From Phoronis australis (Eukaryota; Phoronida; Phoronidae), in contig NMRA01000336.1 in NCBI GenBank assembly GCA_002633005.1, forward strand, positions 146,601 to 210,600: a stretch of 64,000 nt of DNA, given 5' to 3'. A program made the translations under genes and the position numbers. Numbering within the stretch: position 1 is the stretch's first letter; each line of letters starts with the position of its first letter. Below, piece after piece: positions 1 through 13,200 of this stretch. The notes beneath the pieces are model-generated. The model was not told the origin of the DNA. It saw only the letters and a program-made list of their open reading frames with translations, and made no database searches.

Positions 1-1310
1 CACGAACGAGCCAAGTACGGCGAAGTGTGTCATCCATCGGAAAGCGATGCAAAGACACTCCCAAAGCGCGCGTGAGCCGATAATTACTACATCCCGGTAC
101 GCAGCAACAGTGTGGCATGTTGACTGACTAGTAAATGAAAGCGAACGACGACGGAACTTAACACAACCGAGGTAGAACAATGACTGACTCGGCAGCTCTC
201 ACAGTCAGACTATGTGAAAAGAAATTGGCGGGAAGCGCTTGCCTCCTAAAACGTCACTTCCGGAAAAGCGGACGAATAATTAATAAAATTACGAAAAGCT
301 GTAATTAAGTGAAAAATATGTCTAGGATAACCAACCAACCTTATTTTAGCTCAAAATGACATGGAAAAAGGTTGCCTTCGCCTTTAATGTCCACAGTTCA
401 TTTCAGGTGATGTCAAATAGTGACGATTGACAGAGCGCACACAACCTTAACAATGTCGTCCAAATGGGGAAGCGAGAGACCAAACATGCCATTCTACGGT
501 ACAACTTCACTCCAGCGCGTCGTCATGTATACAAGTACGGATCAAACAGTAGGTCAAAATGCGCCACGTGATTAGCATAATACAGTGTTGGTAGATGACA
601 AACTCGCCTTGTTCCCTAAGAACTTGGACGGAAAAATAATGTACTGTTTCACAACGGAATTGGTGGTAACGGCGACAACGCCGTCCTTATTATCATCAAT
701 TAACGTTGTGTTGCGAGGCTCTCGCGTCTCGATGTAAAATCGCTCTTCACGTTCCTTGTTCGTCATTTCTCCTGCATTTGATTCAAGCTGAAAATAAGTA
801 GCAGCATGTAAAGTCAAATGCAGTGCGTTGTATGACCCGGCGAAGATTTTACAAGGTAGTTGATTGTAAAGCACAGACCTACAAACGGACTGAAGCAATG
901 CACGGCTAACGGTAACATGATGATTCATGAATTTAAATTGTTCAAATCGCTGTAGCGACATTAGACTAAGATCTAATGTTCGGCAGAAATTGCCAAAGCG
1001 TTTCTGTGTTTGCCTGGTTGAGGAAGGTTTACAGTTCCCACGAGGTCATACTGCTGGACATTGGATAGTCATGTTGCTCCCGGCCTCAGCTGTATGACCT
1101 GTATCAATAATATATACAAACGTCCAGTGTTAGGTGATAAACTTACTACACCGTTGTAGTACTCCGTACTGTTACACTGATCAGCTCTCCCTGAACAGTA
1201 GCATTTCAAGCAACCTTCGGGGTTGTCGGCGGAAAGATGAAAATAACCCGCCTTACACTTGTCACACCGGTCACCTTCAACGTTTGCCTACAATAGACCA
1301 TTCTTAAAAT
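1..1310. other. Unassigned sequence, no supported gene
   Basis: I see no exon-like block with matching splice sites and no recognisable domain here. The longest open frame (minus, 572-961) has no familiar motif. The segment ends at the target duplication of the TIR element that starts at 1319. Confidence 0.5.
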
Positions 1311-2429
1311 GTATGGATCATAGACATCTTAATATATAGACCGGGCGCGTGCCACACAGATACATACAGCTCGCGTTGTCAATATGACGCCATATTGGAG
1401 AGTGCTGCACAGGACACAAATGGCGGAAAACACTGGATGCCCTACGGCATCAGTCAGAAAATCGGCGGGCTCGCAGTGTCATGCTTGCAGTCAAGGAGTT
1501 AGGATTTTTGGTCCTGCATTTGAGTCATGGGTTTTTTGGTTCGGCCATGGCGGAGCTTATTGGTGCTGCAACTACGTTTTTATGTTCCGCCACCATAATT
1601 TAAAAGGGGACTGTAGTCAAAATAATGTTGCAGTTAATCGGTTCTAACATACAAATAAAACTCATATTTGCCTGACTTGCGTGCCAAACAAAAGCCGATT
1701 AGTATTCATGGTTAAAACACTGAATTCTGAAAGCGATCGCTGATTGGCTGATGTGTCAGTGACGTGAATGGCGGGGTATAGGCTGCTTTACACGTTCATT
1801 GCTGATGTCATATTTTGAAGAGTTTACATCGTAATTTATCAGTGTATCAATCGTCCTTATTTTTTGTTGTTTGTCACAGTGCTGTAAAAAGTTCGCTATG
1901 CCTTTTTGTATGGCCGCCTGCTTGCTCAAACTCTTCGAAAAAGGTGTCTTCTAAAGGGATATGGTCATCGCATACCATCGCTGGGTTACCCAAGTCTTGG
2001 CCCAAAGCTATATACTAAATATAGGCCTACAGGTTTTCAAGAGCCGATATAGGTAAAAAATGGACAAATAAAATCTGACTTAATATCATTAAAACCAATC
2101 TCATCCTTCAGTAAACATAGGAACCAGGTTCCTAGAGTATACTAACTACTGTATTTACCGGTGTTGGAAAAGTGATCGTTCATCGGCTGCTGCTAAAATT
2201 GTGATGTGTTCTCTTGAGTCGGCTTTTGCGATTACGTCACCTGACCTTTACCAGCCCCGGATTCTTTTATCAAGTGTTCGTCGCTGACGGTATTACCTAG
2301 GTTGCGTACGTGTTATAACAAATTATAGGAAATTGTTTCATATTGTTACAAGTTTTTAGTATTTTTATAACAATAAACCGAATTTTAGAACAACCTTGGT
2401 GCTGCAAAGCTGCCATCATGTCCCGAAAG

Positions 2430-2760
2430 ACGTCTCAAATTTTTAGGAAATGGCACGTGCGCCGTGTCACGAGCGTGCTGTTTTTGAACGGACGACACAC
2501 TTCTTTGTTAAAAAGGCGGCAAATTATGCTACCAAATGACGTTTGTTTGATTGTTTTCCACTTAAACGGATGCAACGAACAGTGGGAGTGTCGGGTGACT
2601 ACCAGATTTTGCATGCGCCCCCGCCGGTCCGTTAGCTTTATATGTTGTTGTAGCCTAAGTTTTAATAGGAGGTGACGAGCATAAGTCAACTATACCCGGG
2701 TAGTCAACGGCTGTCTGAAATTTCGGTGTTAAAGGAGTCAACACACAGTGGTACGATAGT
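2430..2760 (+). repeat. Dispersed repeat copy 1 (LTR-like), inside the TIR element
   Basis: This stretch is a diverged copy of 37560-37880. Shared blocks include CACTTAAACGG(A/C)TGCAACG, CAGATTTTG(C/T)(A/G)TGC and GGTGACGAG. In the second copy the last block reads TTGGTGACGAGGTGAA, which resembles the sequence following the 5' LTR of some Gypsy elements. An LTR plus leader remnant is possible, but no internal retroviral genes are visible. Confidence 0.4.
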
Positions 2761-3789
2761 CTTCATACAGCTATAGTCGGTAACTTACCAACCCTTCAAG
2801 TTAACAGCGCTGAGTATTGACTAACAGCAGGCTGACTGGCTGGCTAGAGTCCACATTGCCGACGGCACAGTCACACCAGTGTAAATTGCTGATACGGAGT
2901 GGTTGCACCGGCAAATTTTCGTCTGACGATGACGATGACTGGGTATCACTTTGTGTTGCCTCGGCTCAAACAGGTATCCCTGGTGACCCAACATTTCACA
3001 CTAAAATTTCTTATTCCGACAATATGAAAAACGCTACTTGATTGCGCGCTAACACAGGACAGTGACTGCCCCCACCAAATACGTCACGAGACTAAGCAGC
3101 GCTCCAAGCCGGTAATATTTTTGAGCTTCGTTAGAGAATATAAGTTTGATTTTTGTTGTTGAATTATTTGAGAAATTAATCAACAATTCATGAAAAACTA
3201 TCCAAAATTTACTCAGAATAAAATACAGTTCCCTTTTAAGCGGAGCGACTATATGCGTTATTTCCACATCAGTTTTGGTGACTGAAACCATAAAAGATCA
3301 ATTAAAACGATAATTAATGACCAACATATGCTATTATCCAATGATGATGCTGTTTGCTAATTATTTTTAAGTAAATATTTAGTATTATCGACAATCATAC
3401 TTGTACTGAAAAATAACATCCCCCGGCGAACTTACTCGCAAGCCGGGGCATCGAAATCAGTACATCTAATTGAATAGTGTATTCTCAATTAAAAACTTAT
3501 TTCTTAATATGTACCGGTACTCCAAAATCAGATATTTTCTGTTGTATCAAAACAAACAAATCTCTGCAAAATCTGTACTTATGTCGAAGTTGATATTGGA
3601 ATTTTTTTATATTTGCACTGCTTGCTAACGAGCTCTCTGATTTGTGACGAAACTTGTGCAAAAAAGTAATGTGCATAATAACCAAAATATCAAAGCTGTA
3701 TGTCTGAATTGCGCATCCAACCTTTACCCAAAATACATAATTTCCCACTCGAAACCGAATGGAAATATACTCAACCGAGCAGATGTAGC

Positions 3790-4880
3790 CGCATTAATTA
3801 TGACTCCGTGAAAAATGACCCCGGTTAGTTTTTTCACAGGGTCTAAATTTAATGTGAAGAATATTCAGCCCATGAAAAAATGACCCCATGTCCGTAAAAA
3901 CTTGTTCCGTCATTATTTAACGATTCCCCGGAACGGGGGGTTGGGATAAGCAAACAGCGTGCGTGAGAGAAGAATTTATTTTAAATTTCTCGGTCTGAGG
4001 GTCGCGCAGTACGCATATCAGATTAAGATCGGGGATGGATAGGAACAGTCCGAAATAATGTTTGCCGGAGCGGGGCTGATCTCTTTGTGAGCACACGGTG
4101 TGGGGATACTACAAAGCGCCAACAAGTGCCTGGTGCTTGATCGGGGAGACTTCAGATCCGTGAGAGAGGAATATCGCGGAGCGTGAGAGAAAAATATTTG
4201 TTTGTTGCCAGTTCTGAGCGATGCACAGGAAAGGAACTGGGTCTGTGTTCTTTGTTACGTTACGACGTTCTCCCGTTGAGTCTAACTTGTTTTAACTTAA
4301 AAGTTGTATATCACAACAAGTTGGGCGGATAATCGCTGTAGCCAATATAGGCCTACTGACGATTCGGGTTGGAAGGTCTCGGTCAGCTCTCTTTTGTTCG
4401 ATAATTGCTATAATCTCCGATAAGATCGTATCTTATATCCTCACTGGGCTGTGCTGTTCAAAGTTATGAACATAAACCAATGACATTTCTGAATTTCCTA
4501 TCAAATACTGATCTTATAGTTTTTGAATCACCAAAATCGCCCAACTACTATCGAAGTTATAGAATGTATCAACGTACTGGGTTTGACTGTGTTCGCATGT
4601 GTTCGGTTATAAGCCAGGAAGATAATTTATCTGCATGTTGTCGTACCAAACAAAAAGACTATGCTCGGCAGTTAACAAAGGAGCTAAATGTTATCACACG
4701 CTCACAACCGCTGTACTGAACTGGAGAACGCCCTAATGAACTTTACTTATATAACCCAAATGAAGTCATTTTTCACAGAAGTTCACATTAAATTTAGAAC
4801 CCATTAAAAGCGATCCGGGCCATATATTAATTTTACAAAGTTATCCGGGGTCATTGTTCAACACTCTGTGAAAAGGCTCA
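3790..4880. repeat. Possible nested inverted-repeat element
   Basis: The left side has AATGACCCCGG followed by GGGTCTAAATTTAATGTGAA. The right side carries the reverse complements, TTCACATTAAATTTAGAACCC and CCGGGGTCATT, in the mirrored order. Matching blocks are short and separated by unrelated sequence, so the boundaries are approximate. It lies wholly inside the 1319-5349 element. Confidence 0.35.
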
Positions 4881-5357
4881 CTTGGGATACAACGAAGGTA
4901 CGTCCCGAGTGAGCGGCACTTTTCCTGGATACAATGTTTTTGCATAGAGTGACACGAATTAAATGATAAAGTTGCGCGATCCCAGTGGTTTTTCTTGAAA
5001 AGAACGAAAAAATAAAACGCTCGCAGTCGATTGACAGGCATGCAGCCGCTCAGGCCACTCGAAAATCTGCCACTGGTTGCGATCTTCTAATAGTTTGATA
5101 TTTTCCCTATCTACTGATTAAATCTTAAAAAACGCCTGTAAGTGCTACATCACATGTTTTTGTATGTTTCTGGGAAAAAATCATTTTCATCGGCCTCTTT
5201 ATTTGTTAGATATCGCGCTTTGAAAAGGACAATTTTCCACGTTTGTTTACACGGCAACAAGCCGTGTCACGTGACTAGTGGCACTCTCCAATATGGCGTC
5301 AAGTTGTCAGCGGCAGGAGCGCGTGCGCCCGGTTTATGTGATGTCTATGGTATGGAT

Positions 5358-8300
5358 GGTTGACATACCAATGAAAAAACGAGTCTCGGATAGTAAAACA
5401 TGGATCTAGTCTGACTATAGTCCGCCAGCTGCGTCAATTGAACTCGTGTACCTAACTGGAAATAATTCAAGAAATTTTTATCCATGGTCTCGGCAACATT
5501 AGATCCTAAAGTCTGCAATCAATTCATGTCCGTGCTCAGTTATTAAAACGCAGGGATCGACGCCGAGGGTGTTAGACCGGCTCCAAGAATCCGAACTGTG
5601 GTTCGCCTCCAGGTGATTGTTGTGTCTAATTGATCAGTAACTAGTGTGAAAATAATGTCTCTGATTCTCATCATTCTGAGGCTAAATTTGCTGAGCGATC
5701 GTAAATTTGTTAACTTTGAGTCAGCTGGTTCTTCTGTAGAGTCATAGCCTGCCTTCACGACCTCATGTTAACGCGTAATAGTTAGTTTCGAGAAACGCAA
5801 AAGAAAAAAATGGTTATTTGTAATCGGATTTCTGACTTTTGGCTAATAAAAGTTAAAAAAAGCAAATAGTCTCTTCGAAAATCAGGCACCTGGTTTGTAT
5901 TACTTTATTAAGTTTATGTGGTACCCTGGAAAAATACCCGGAACATCATATTTATGAAATGGTTATTCGGGTTCAAACTAAACTTTCAAATATGTATATG
6001 TTTTACACACTAGTCTCCATGTAAGTGTTGCGAATTGTTTTGAAAATGATCCATTTTGTATGAGAAGCTATTGACTTTCATGATTTTCATGAATGCCTTA
6101 ATATTGCTATAGGTCTCATTTTGAAAATTCACATCAAAGAGAAATTGATAATGTAATTAATAACATTGTTTAGTTATCAGTGTATCTTTCCTATTTGCTA
6201 AATTTTACTAAAAAGAAAATATGAGTCGAATCAATTTTTTTTCGTTTTGGTTTTTTTTCCGTTTTGAAAAAATACTTTTCAATCACCGAAAAGGTAGGGC
6301 ATTCTACTCAGTAAAAATCGAAAAAGTATCAAAATCGGGGCAAGCAGTGTAAAGTTATTGCAATTTTTGTGGCGAAATTTGGGTCACTTTGTTTGGATCG
6401 CGTCGGCCATATTGGAGGACAGCGGGATAAGTTACGAGTTTTTAAAAAACTTTGTGTAAATTGTTTTTGTCAACAATTTACGGTGAAATTTAGTGAGACA
6501 TATCTTTACTTACTACTGCACGATTCAACAGTTTCACCAAATTTCAGCCTCGCAGCTGTTACTCATTAAGTGATAAATGTGCTCACAATTCCCGTTGGAC
6601 TCATTTCTGGCGGCACCGACAACATGGCGACTTTTGCTGAACTGGAAGGCATGTTCAATCTGTTACTTTGTAATTTGTAAAGATTTAACGTTGATACATT
6701 TTAACAAACGTTGCTACAAAAAGGAAACTTGTTCGATTGTTTTTGTGCAAAAATATATTTAACAAGATGTATTCCAATTATTTTACTGTGAATTTCCCAT
6801 TCAGGTGATCTTACACTAAGCTAAAAAATAGTTGAAATAATTTTGAAATGGTTTTTTGTTTGACTGTCAACTGCTGTTCAAGGCTTGATTAGGTGTCACA
6901 AAATGATTCGTATTTTTCTAAATTTTAAGTCTGAATTGCTTTCAAGTGATGTTTTGTAACTTTCTTAATTCAGGTTATCAAGTCAACAATATGAATAATC
7001 TTAATTTGAGAAATAAGCTATGTTGGATTGTGAAGCTTCAAACCTCCAATTCTTGTTCCTTGCAACTTCATATTTTTTAATCATGCTTGTCAAATTCTGG
7101 TGTAAGGAAACACTATGCGGTCACCATGGTAATAGTCACATGTATGTCCACTTTCATATCATGGAAACTTTTGCTGTTGAATTGTGTTTGTAATGCTAAA
7201 TTTTGTAAAGTATTGTGCATTTTAAGTTAGTTATTATGTTAAAAGGTTGAATCATTTTGGCTTAATGAATAAAAAATGATAACATTTTGTATTGGACTTG
7301 TCATACTTATGTGCTCGAACGAGCCCCCTATTTGGAGAAATAGAAAAAGGTCTGTCTCAGTCAGAGAAGCACGAACTCCGAAAAAAGTAGAAAACGAGAC
7401 AATATTCCACTAGAAGACAGGAAGTATCAAAATTTAGCGTCTGCAATTGATAGCTCTGAACATACCCAGTGAATCTTATAGCAAAGAGTAGACATTCCCA
7501 AAAAGTCCAGCCCCCCATTTTTAGGCTTGGTGCACTCATACAAAGTATAGGGAAAACCTTTGTTGAAAGCCAATAACTTTGCACAGTTTACAAGAAGTAC
7601 CCAAGTTCTAAATAAACCTCTTTTGAGCGAGCGCTGGGGCCAGTGACAAGGTAGGCCTAACGGTAGCCTTGACGCAAAGCTATATAGGCCTACTAACAAG
7701 CTGCAGTGAGTATTCTTACTGGTAGGGCCTACCTGGCACTGCGGCTAGCTAAGGGCTGCCGCAGCAGTGTGACACAGGACTAACCAGCCCGTAATTTCAT
7801 GCAAGTTTCTGAAACCACCTTTGAATGTATGCGGAATTTATGATTTGAACATTTTACTTCGACAAAACAGCTTGCAACCGCATGCCTTTACCGTTCGCCA
7901 GTGTCTCGTCTCGATCCGCACCGGGTCCGATAGACTGCGGTCCCGAGTCCGGCAAAATAACTTCTGTCAAAATTTATTCGCCACATTTCTTCAGCAAATT
8001 CGATAAAATTGTCTGTATTTTGATTTTATTAAAATTAAGGCGCGCGGTCGATTATTTTATCTCCGTTTGCAGGCTGGTAACAGGCACTCGTCCCTTCCTG
8101 AGGGCCTTCTTAGCCCAGGTGGTTCATCGGGTGCGAATCGTGAGTGGCGCGTTCATTTAAACTTTTTTCGAGTACGGATTGTGTATTAGTTATGGGGTAG
8201 GTACTTCTTGGATCCTTATAACATACTCTAACCATGTAATAAGGATTAACAACGTGTGAGACCAGGACTTTAATGTGAAAGGATTTTGTTCCCGTTACCG

Positions 8301-9870
8301 TGTATAACACCGAAACTCAAGAAAATTCTTAAGAGCTTATGGGGGTTGACCAACAAAATAGTGCATGTCCGCATTGCCCGCGATTCAAGATCGAGTGAGC
8401 ATGCTATTGTTTTAAGCTCAAAGCGCTCCGGTCAATTAGGTGTCCGCTCAACAATGACATCTAAATAATGGCGGAATGCGCCTTAAGAGAGATGAGCAAC
8501 TTTAGTGTTCATCATAAAATGTTACGAGATGGCTGCTGTTTTGAAACTAGATGTGGCATGAAGGCAGAATGCGTTCGAGATGACATGAGGCTATTGCATA
8601 ATTCGTGTACAAAATTACGACATGCAACATTGGCCTTGAGTGTGAGCTTAATGAGTAGTAAAAACAGCTTATGCGCACCTTGCAATAACATTGTGCAGTG
8701 AGTTCATCGCACATGGAAACACCATCGGTATCGACAACTGCTCCGGCCACGTCACAGTCACACTTTGGTGGCCCTGGTGAGAATGGTGCTTAGATTAGAT
8801 TTCTCACACTCATGTGTTAAGCAAACCGACAACGATTCGCTTTGTTTCAAAAGTAGCGTTAGTTAACACAAACACAAACATGTGTTATGAACCATCACTT
8901 CAACTGCATCTTTTCAGCATGAACACTAGCTTAATTTAAAACTTACACAGGCAAATCGACATAAATGTACAGCTGTTTTATTATTCAAGGAGCACTATGC
9001 GTTTGGTCATTAGGAGTAAAACTGTGGAATGCTAAATGGTCTTCTACATAGACCACAAAAGTCGGGCCCATTATAAAGCTCCTGAAACTTACGAGAACCG
9101 TTTCAAGTGCTCCCATTGGCTTTTCATGTGAAAGGTTGCCCTTTGCGGCCGGATTGGTGCTGGGCGTTTTCACAGTAATGTTCACAAGTAGCGTCTGTGT
9201 CGTCACAACTGCTTTTGCTTGTCTCCATCACTCTCTGCCCCACCATCTTTTAGTGATCCCCCCACAGCCAGTTTGATTATCCCGCTCGTCCCAGTGCTTC
9301 CCCAGTAGAAGCAGTTCTACGGGGGTCCTTCTTTTCAAAGGTCTTACATCTGGTTGTGTTTACGATGTTCCTGCCAGAATGAGTACCCCTTGCCAAAATC
9401 GTAGATTCCCAAGCTTCATAACACAACTTGGTGTTAAAAGCACTGTTACAGCAACTCTCCTCGCTGTGACAATCAGTTGCAGGCAGTAGCCGTCGCGTTG
9501 ATATGAGAACAGTGAGAGTAGTACAGGACAAAGATTTGTCGAATGTGAACAACAACCTGGTGGACGGATTCACGATGGAGGAATGTTTACCCAAAGTTTC
9601 CCGTTTCACACGTCCCCAGCCCATTTCATCCGTATGTATAGACGAGCTTGGACGTTTTGAGAACCTATTCGGTGGGAAAACGGCTTTAGGGTCCTATTTT
9701 GTTGGTAACGACAATGGAAGCGGTACATTTCATACTTTCAGGGTCACAACAGCTTTCGTTCGTAAAACGTAATTGAAAGGCCAACTTACGTGCGATGATG
9801 TCTTGAAGGCAAACAACAGCCACCAAAACTCCAACTGTAATACACAATCTATTGTCATCTTATTGTTACC
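5358..9870. other. AT-rich unassigned sequence
   Basis: No convincing exon chain was found. Short Met-initiated frames such as 6577-6762 lack domains or consistent splice phases. Bases 7319-7410 are a diverged copy of 46020-46110 (shared GAGCCCCCxxxTGGAGAA and AAAATGAGACAA-like blocks), indicating a dispersed repeat. Confidence 0.4.
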
Positions 9871-9880
9871 GCGTTCTGCT

Positions 9881-9957
9881 CGAATTCATTTCATCTGGGA
9901 ATGTCCCAACTCGACCTTATGTCTCGTTGGGACATTCCCAAATGAAATGAATTCTCG
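9881..9957. repeat. Short near-perfect hairpin, pre-miRNA size
   Basis: The left arm 9881-9910 and right arm 9926-9957 are inverted copies; the shared core is AATTCATTTCAT followed by TGGGAATGTCCCAAC, with one internal mismatch and a 2-base bulge near the base. The loop is 15 nt. The stem of about 28 bp and total of about 77 nt are the size of an animal pre-miRNA or a very small MITE. Expression cannot be judged from sequence. Confidence 0.65.
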
Positions 9958-9960
9958 ATA

Positions 9961-11967
9961 GGATATGGCAGTAGTATTCCTATGTATGTGGGATAAACTA
10001 TGTATAGATTTCTTTGTATGTATTTAACCTAGATACAATGCCTCTTGGCGCTTTCTGGGTATGCATATTTATTGTACTGAATATTTCATAATAAACATTA
10101 AAAAACTAACCCTTTGCATTTGAGATTCAGTTAGCATTTGGTAAGTGACCAGAAAAATTTATTTCAGCCCGTAACATAGTCGACTCTCGAATATGTACCT
10201 GATTGGGATTTGCCCGACAGTGATGGAATTAAATCTATAATTTTGTTGATATTTGGTTCCATACATTAATAACTTATAGTTTGACCATTGGGAAAGAGGG
10301 GAGGGTGAATATCATCCGCTTACTGGAAAATGTATATTCGACAACATTTACAGACTTGCACGAATTCGTCATTACAGCTTGAAAACGAGGTGTTGTGTCC
10401 TAACTACAATGGTAATGAAAATAAGGAGTCGGTGGTGCGGATTTTATTACTCGTACCTTGGTAAATCGTATCGTTTCTCTTTCTTACTTTGGCTAACGTT
10501 CAAAAACACCTGACTTAGGCTGAAGTTAATGCGGATCCGGGTGGGCGTTTTTCTCATTTTAGCCGATGAGCGTCGGTCACAGAATGAGTCGGGGTACCGT
10601 TCAGAACCAATCATTTGGCTTCACCGTTAGGTAAAGTCGAAGTTACGTAGAAGAGAGCGACCAGCAAAACGTCAAATCTCCGAATGAAAAAGTTCTTTTA
10701 CGGCACTTGATTTCCGTACAAATCATTTCTGGAATTAGTTGATGTGCAATGCGAAATCATATATGTGTATGACATAAATCGTATAATTTCAACTGCCTGA
10801 CTAGATAATTAAGCAACTTTAAAAAAGGATACTAAACTCTGTTTTGGTATTTTCAAACAATCCTCGTTCTGTAGCCTATAGTCGGTAAACCAACCCTAAA
10901 CCGGGTTGGAAGGCCGCACAGTGAAAGTGTATCACATCAAATATCAACCTGCACACGTCGAAATTGAGATCGCATGAACACATTCATCCCCAGAAATAAT
11001 AATGCGAATATAACTACACGAAAATTAAGCTCTTCGAAAGAATTTGTTCACTCGAATATTCACTTGATTGGCTTGTTACCACGTCATTTTCATTTTTTAC
11101 CTAGCGGTAAACTCGTGAGCTAAAGCATTCACGTCATTAGGTAAAAGACTGAGATTACAAGATGGCAGATTTGATTCGTTGTTGTTAGAGAAAGACAGAA
11201 AAAGGCGAAATATAACCGGCAAGACTGTTTGCGGTTTTCTGAACGTATCAAGGGTACTTGATTTTTGAGCACTAACACGCAGAACAACAATTTTCCTCAC
11301 ATTTTTTTGGTTTATATCCATTTCACCAAATGGTGAAAATCCCTTCAGCTCTGTTTTTGAAAGACCTGAGTATTGGCTATTACCGTTAATGCTTCATGAA
11401 CAACCTGAGTGACAAAAGCAGCATTCAACTAAAACTCATACTCCCTATGTCACAAATTGCAGGCCTATTTGTTTGTTGATTCTTGGGGGATTGTCTTTTC
11501 CTACAGTTGTGTTACTCGCTAAATCGTAGCTCGCGCTAGACTGTTTCTCAAATTTTCGGAAAGGACTTTTAAATTTTACTCCAAACGTTTAAAGGTTGTC
11601 GACGACTAGGCCCTACACAGCATTATTTTGTTTCAGAGAATTGTTGGACGCGAAAGTCGTTTTAAATATCTGTTAATAGGCCAAAACCGGATTTGGCATC
11701 CTTTTAAGAAACAAGGCCTAATACTAGCCTCTACACTTTCAGGAAAAATGATCGACAGTAATATTTTTGCTAATCGTTTGGCTTACATGCATACATAATG
11801 TAACCTACCGTGTACTGACGCCATTTAACATGATTTACTCGAAAGCGCGTGATGCATGAGCTATAAGGGAGCGTTTCTTTAGATGTCATTTTGATCCATA
11901 GTTGGTTGCACACACGCGATTTATTAGACATTTTTTTATAAAACTGCAGGTTTGAATAAGACAAAAG
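9961..11967. other. Unassigned sequence
   Basis: No exon-like block, tandem array or inverted repeat that I can support. Confidence 0.4.
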
Positions 11968-12092
11968 CAGCCGATTTCATAAAGGTGGTTTAGCAAAACC
12001 AGGTTTAAAACTTAAACCTAGTCTTCCTAACCCTGGTCTAATTTTAGACCTAACCTGCATTTCACCAACGTGGTTTAAAAGTCTGAAAGCCT

Positions 12093-12495
12093 GGGCCCGG
12101 TCTCCAATCTTTTTACTCGAAATCGAACTCGAAATTAGGTTTGTCATTTTCTACTCTACTTTTGGGCGAACTCAAGATAAGTGTCTATTATTCTATGCTC
12201 GAGTACACAATAACTTACGTAGATAATTTATTGCCCTTAGTTCACAGTTTGTAAACCCAATATTAAAGCAATAAGTTCGAGTTTGAAATCGAAATTTCGA
12301 GCTTTTACTCGAGTTTGTAGCACGAATATAAGGGTCTTCAAGGGCAAACTTGAACTAGAAACTTCTATGCATAAACTATAATGTATTCGAGCACAGTCTG
12401 ATAACCAATTATCTTAAGTTCGCACAAAAGGAGCTGAGAAATTGCCAAAAATAGTTTCGAGTTCCTTTCGAGTACAAAGATTAGAGACCGGGCCC
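12093..12495. mobile_element. Foldback MITE with GGGCCCGGTCTC ends
   Basis: The left end GGGCCCGGTCTC is matched by GAGACCGGGCCC at the right. Inverted similarity continues inward through AATCTTT, ACTCGAAA and GAACTCGAAA blocks, so most of the 403 bp can fold back. It lies inside the 11968-13900 element and splits its left arm, hence inserted later. Confidence 0.65.
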
Positions 12496-13039
12496 TGGTT
12501 GTGTTAAACCATGAAGCGGGTTTAGTAAAACTAGGTTTAAAGTATCCAAGCCACCCTACTGTGTTGACCCGGATTAACCCAACAAAGAAACTATTGAAGT
12601 GCTTCAATGAAACCTTGATCACGTGGGTAGACTACTCAATCAAACACAGCAGTAGAATCAGTACAGACATTTGCGAAAAAGGGCAAAAAGCTTTTCTCAC
12701 GAGGAAAAATGTTCCTCCCACAACTGATCAGCGAAAAAGCCAATGTCATAGTCGAGAACAAGAAAGTTGTTGCCAAATCAAGTCAACGTAAGCAGCAGGC
12801 TTGGATAGATATTGATCAAGAATAAAGGCCAGAAAGAGAATTTAATCAGTGAAAAAATTGCAAAGAAAAACGGCGAGGGACCCAGTGGCAGATCTAGGAT
12901 ATCATGAGGAGATATTTTTCATTTTATATTGTCTGTGTCCAACACAAGTAAACACATTAAAGTATTTGTTCACGATTAACTGCAACATGGTAAATGCACA
13001 CGTTTATTTCCGTGTCATTTTACTTTTTTGCGGCCAAAG

Positions 13040-13200
13040 GGGGGCACAGGAGCGGATCCAGGATTTTGAGTTAAGGGGACCAGGGCAGACTATCAGCCAG
13101 GATTTTTCCCGTCAAATATTCGCAGCCCCGAACTGCCAAATGGAATCTGGGAGAATTTTAGGGGGGCCATGGCCCCCTTGGCCCATCCCTTAAATCCACC
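13040..13200. repeat. MITE-like repeat, copy 1
   Basis: Contains AGCGGATCCAGGATTTT at one end and AAATCCACCACTGG at the other, with a run GGGGGGCCATGGCCCCCTT. The same order occurs inverted at 55449-55617. A further fragment with GGCGGATCCAGG and the perfect palindrome AAGGGGTCCGGACCCCTT lies near 13370-13402. Confidence 0.55.

Larger units (their letters stand above)
1319..5349. mobile_element. 4.0 kb TIR DNA transposon with 8-bp TSD
   Basis: The left end reads CATAGACATC and the right end GATGTCTATG, an exact inverted match. The inverted similarity runs about 85 bp inward with small gaps and includes GACGCCATATTGGAGAGTGC on both sides. The 8 bases GTATGGAT occur immediately outside both ends (1311-1318 and 5350-5357), a perfect target site duplication. 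Eight-base duplications are known for hAT and P superfamilies; the CATAG terminus does not settle which. I see no transposase frame, so it appears non-autonomous or gutted, and it carries nested repeats (near 2430-2760 and 3790-4880). Confidence 0.8.

Noticed and set aside
6577-6762. First exon starting ATGGCGACTTTTGCTGAACT
   Set aside because: Only about 18 codons, no supporting donor, and no downstream exon could be matched.
9277-9772. Overlapping open frames on both strands
   Set aside because: Neither peptide shows a recognisable motif and no splice partner was found.
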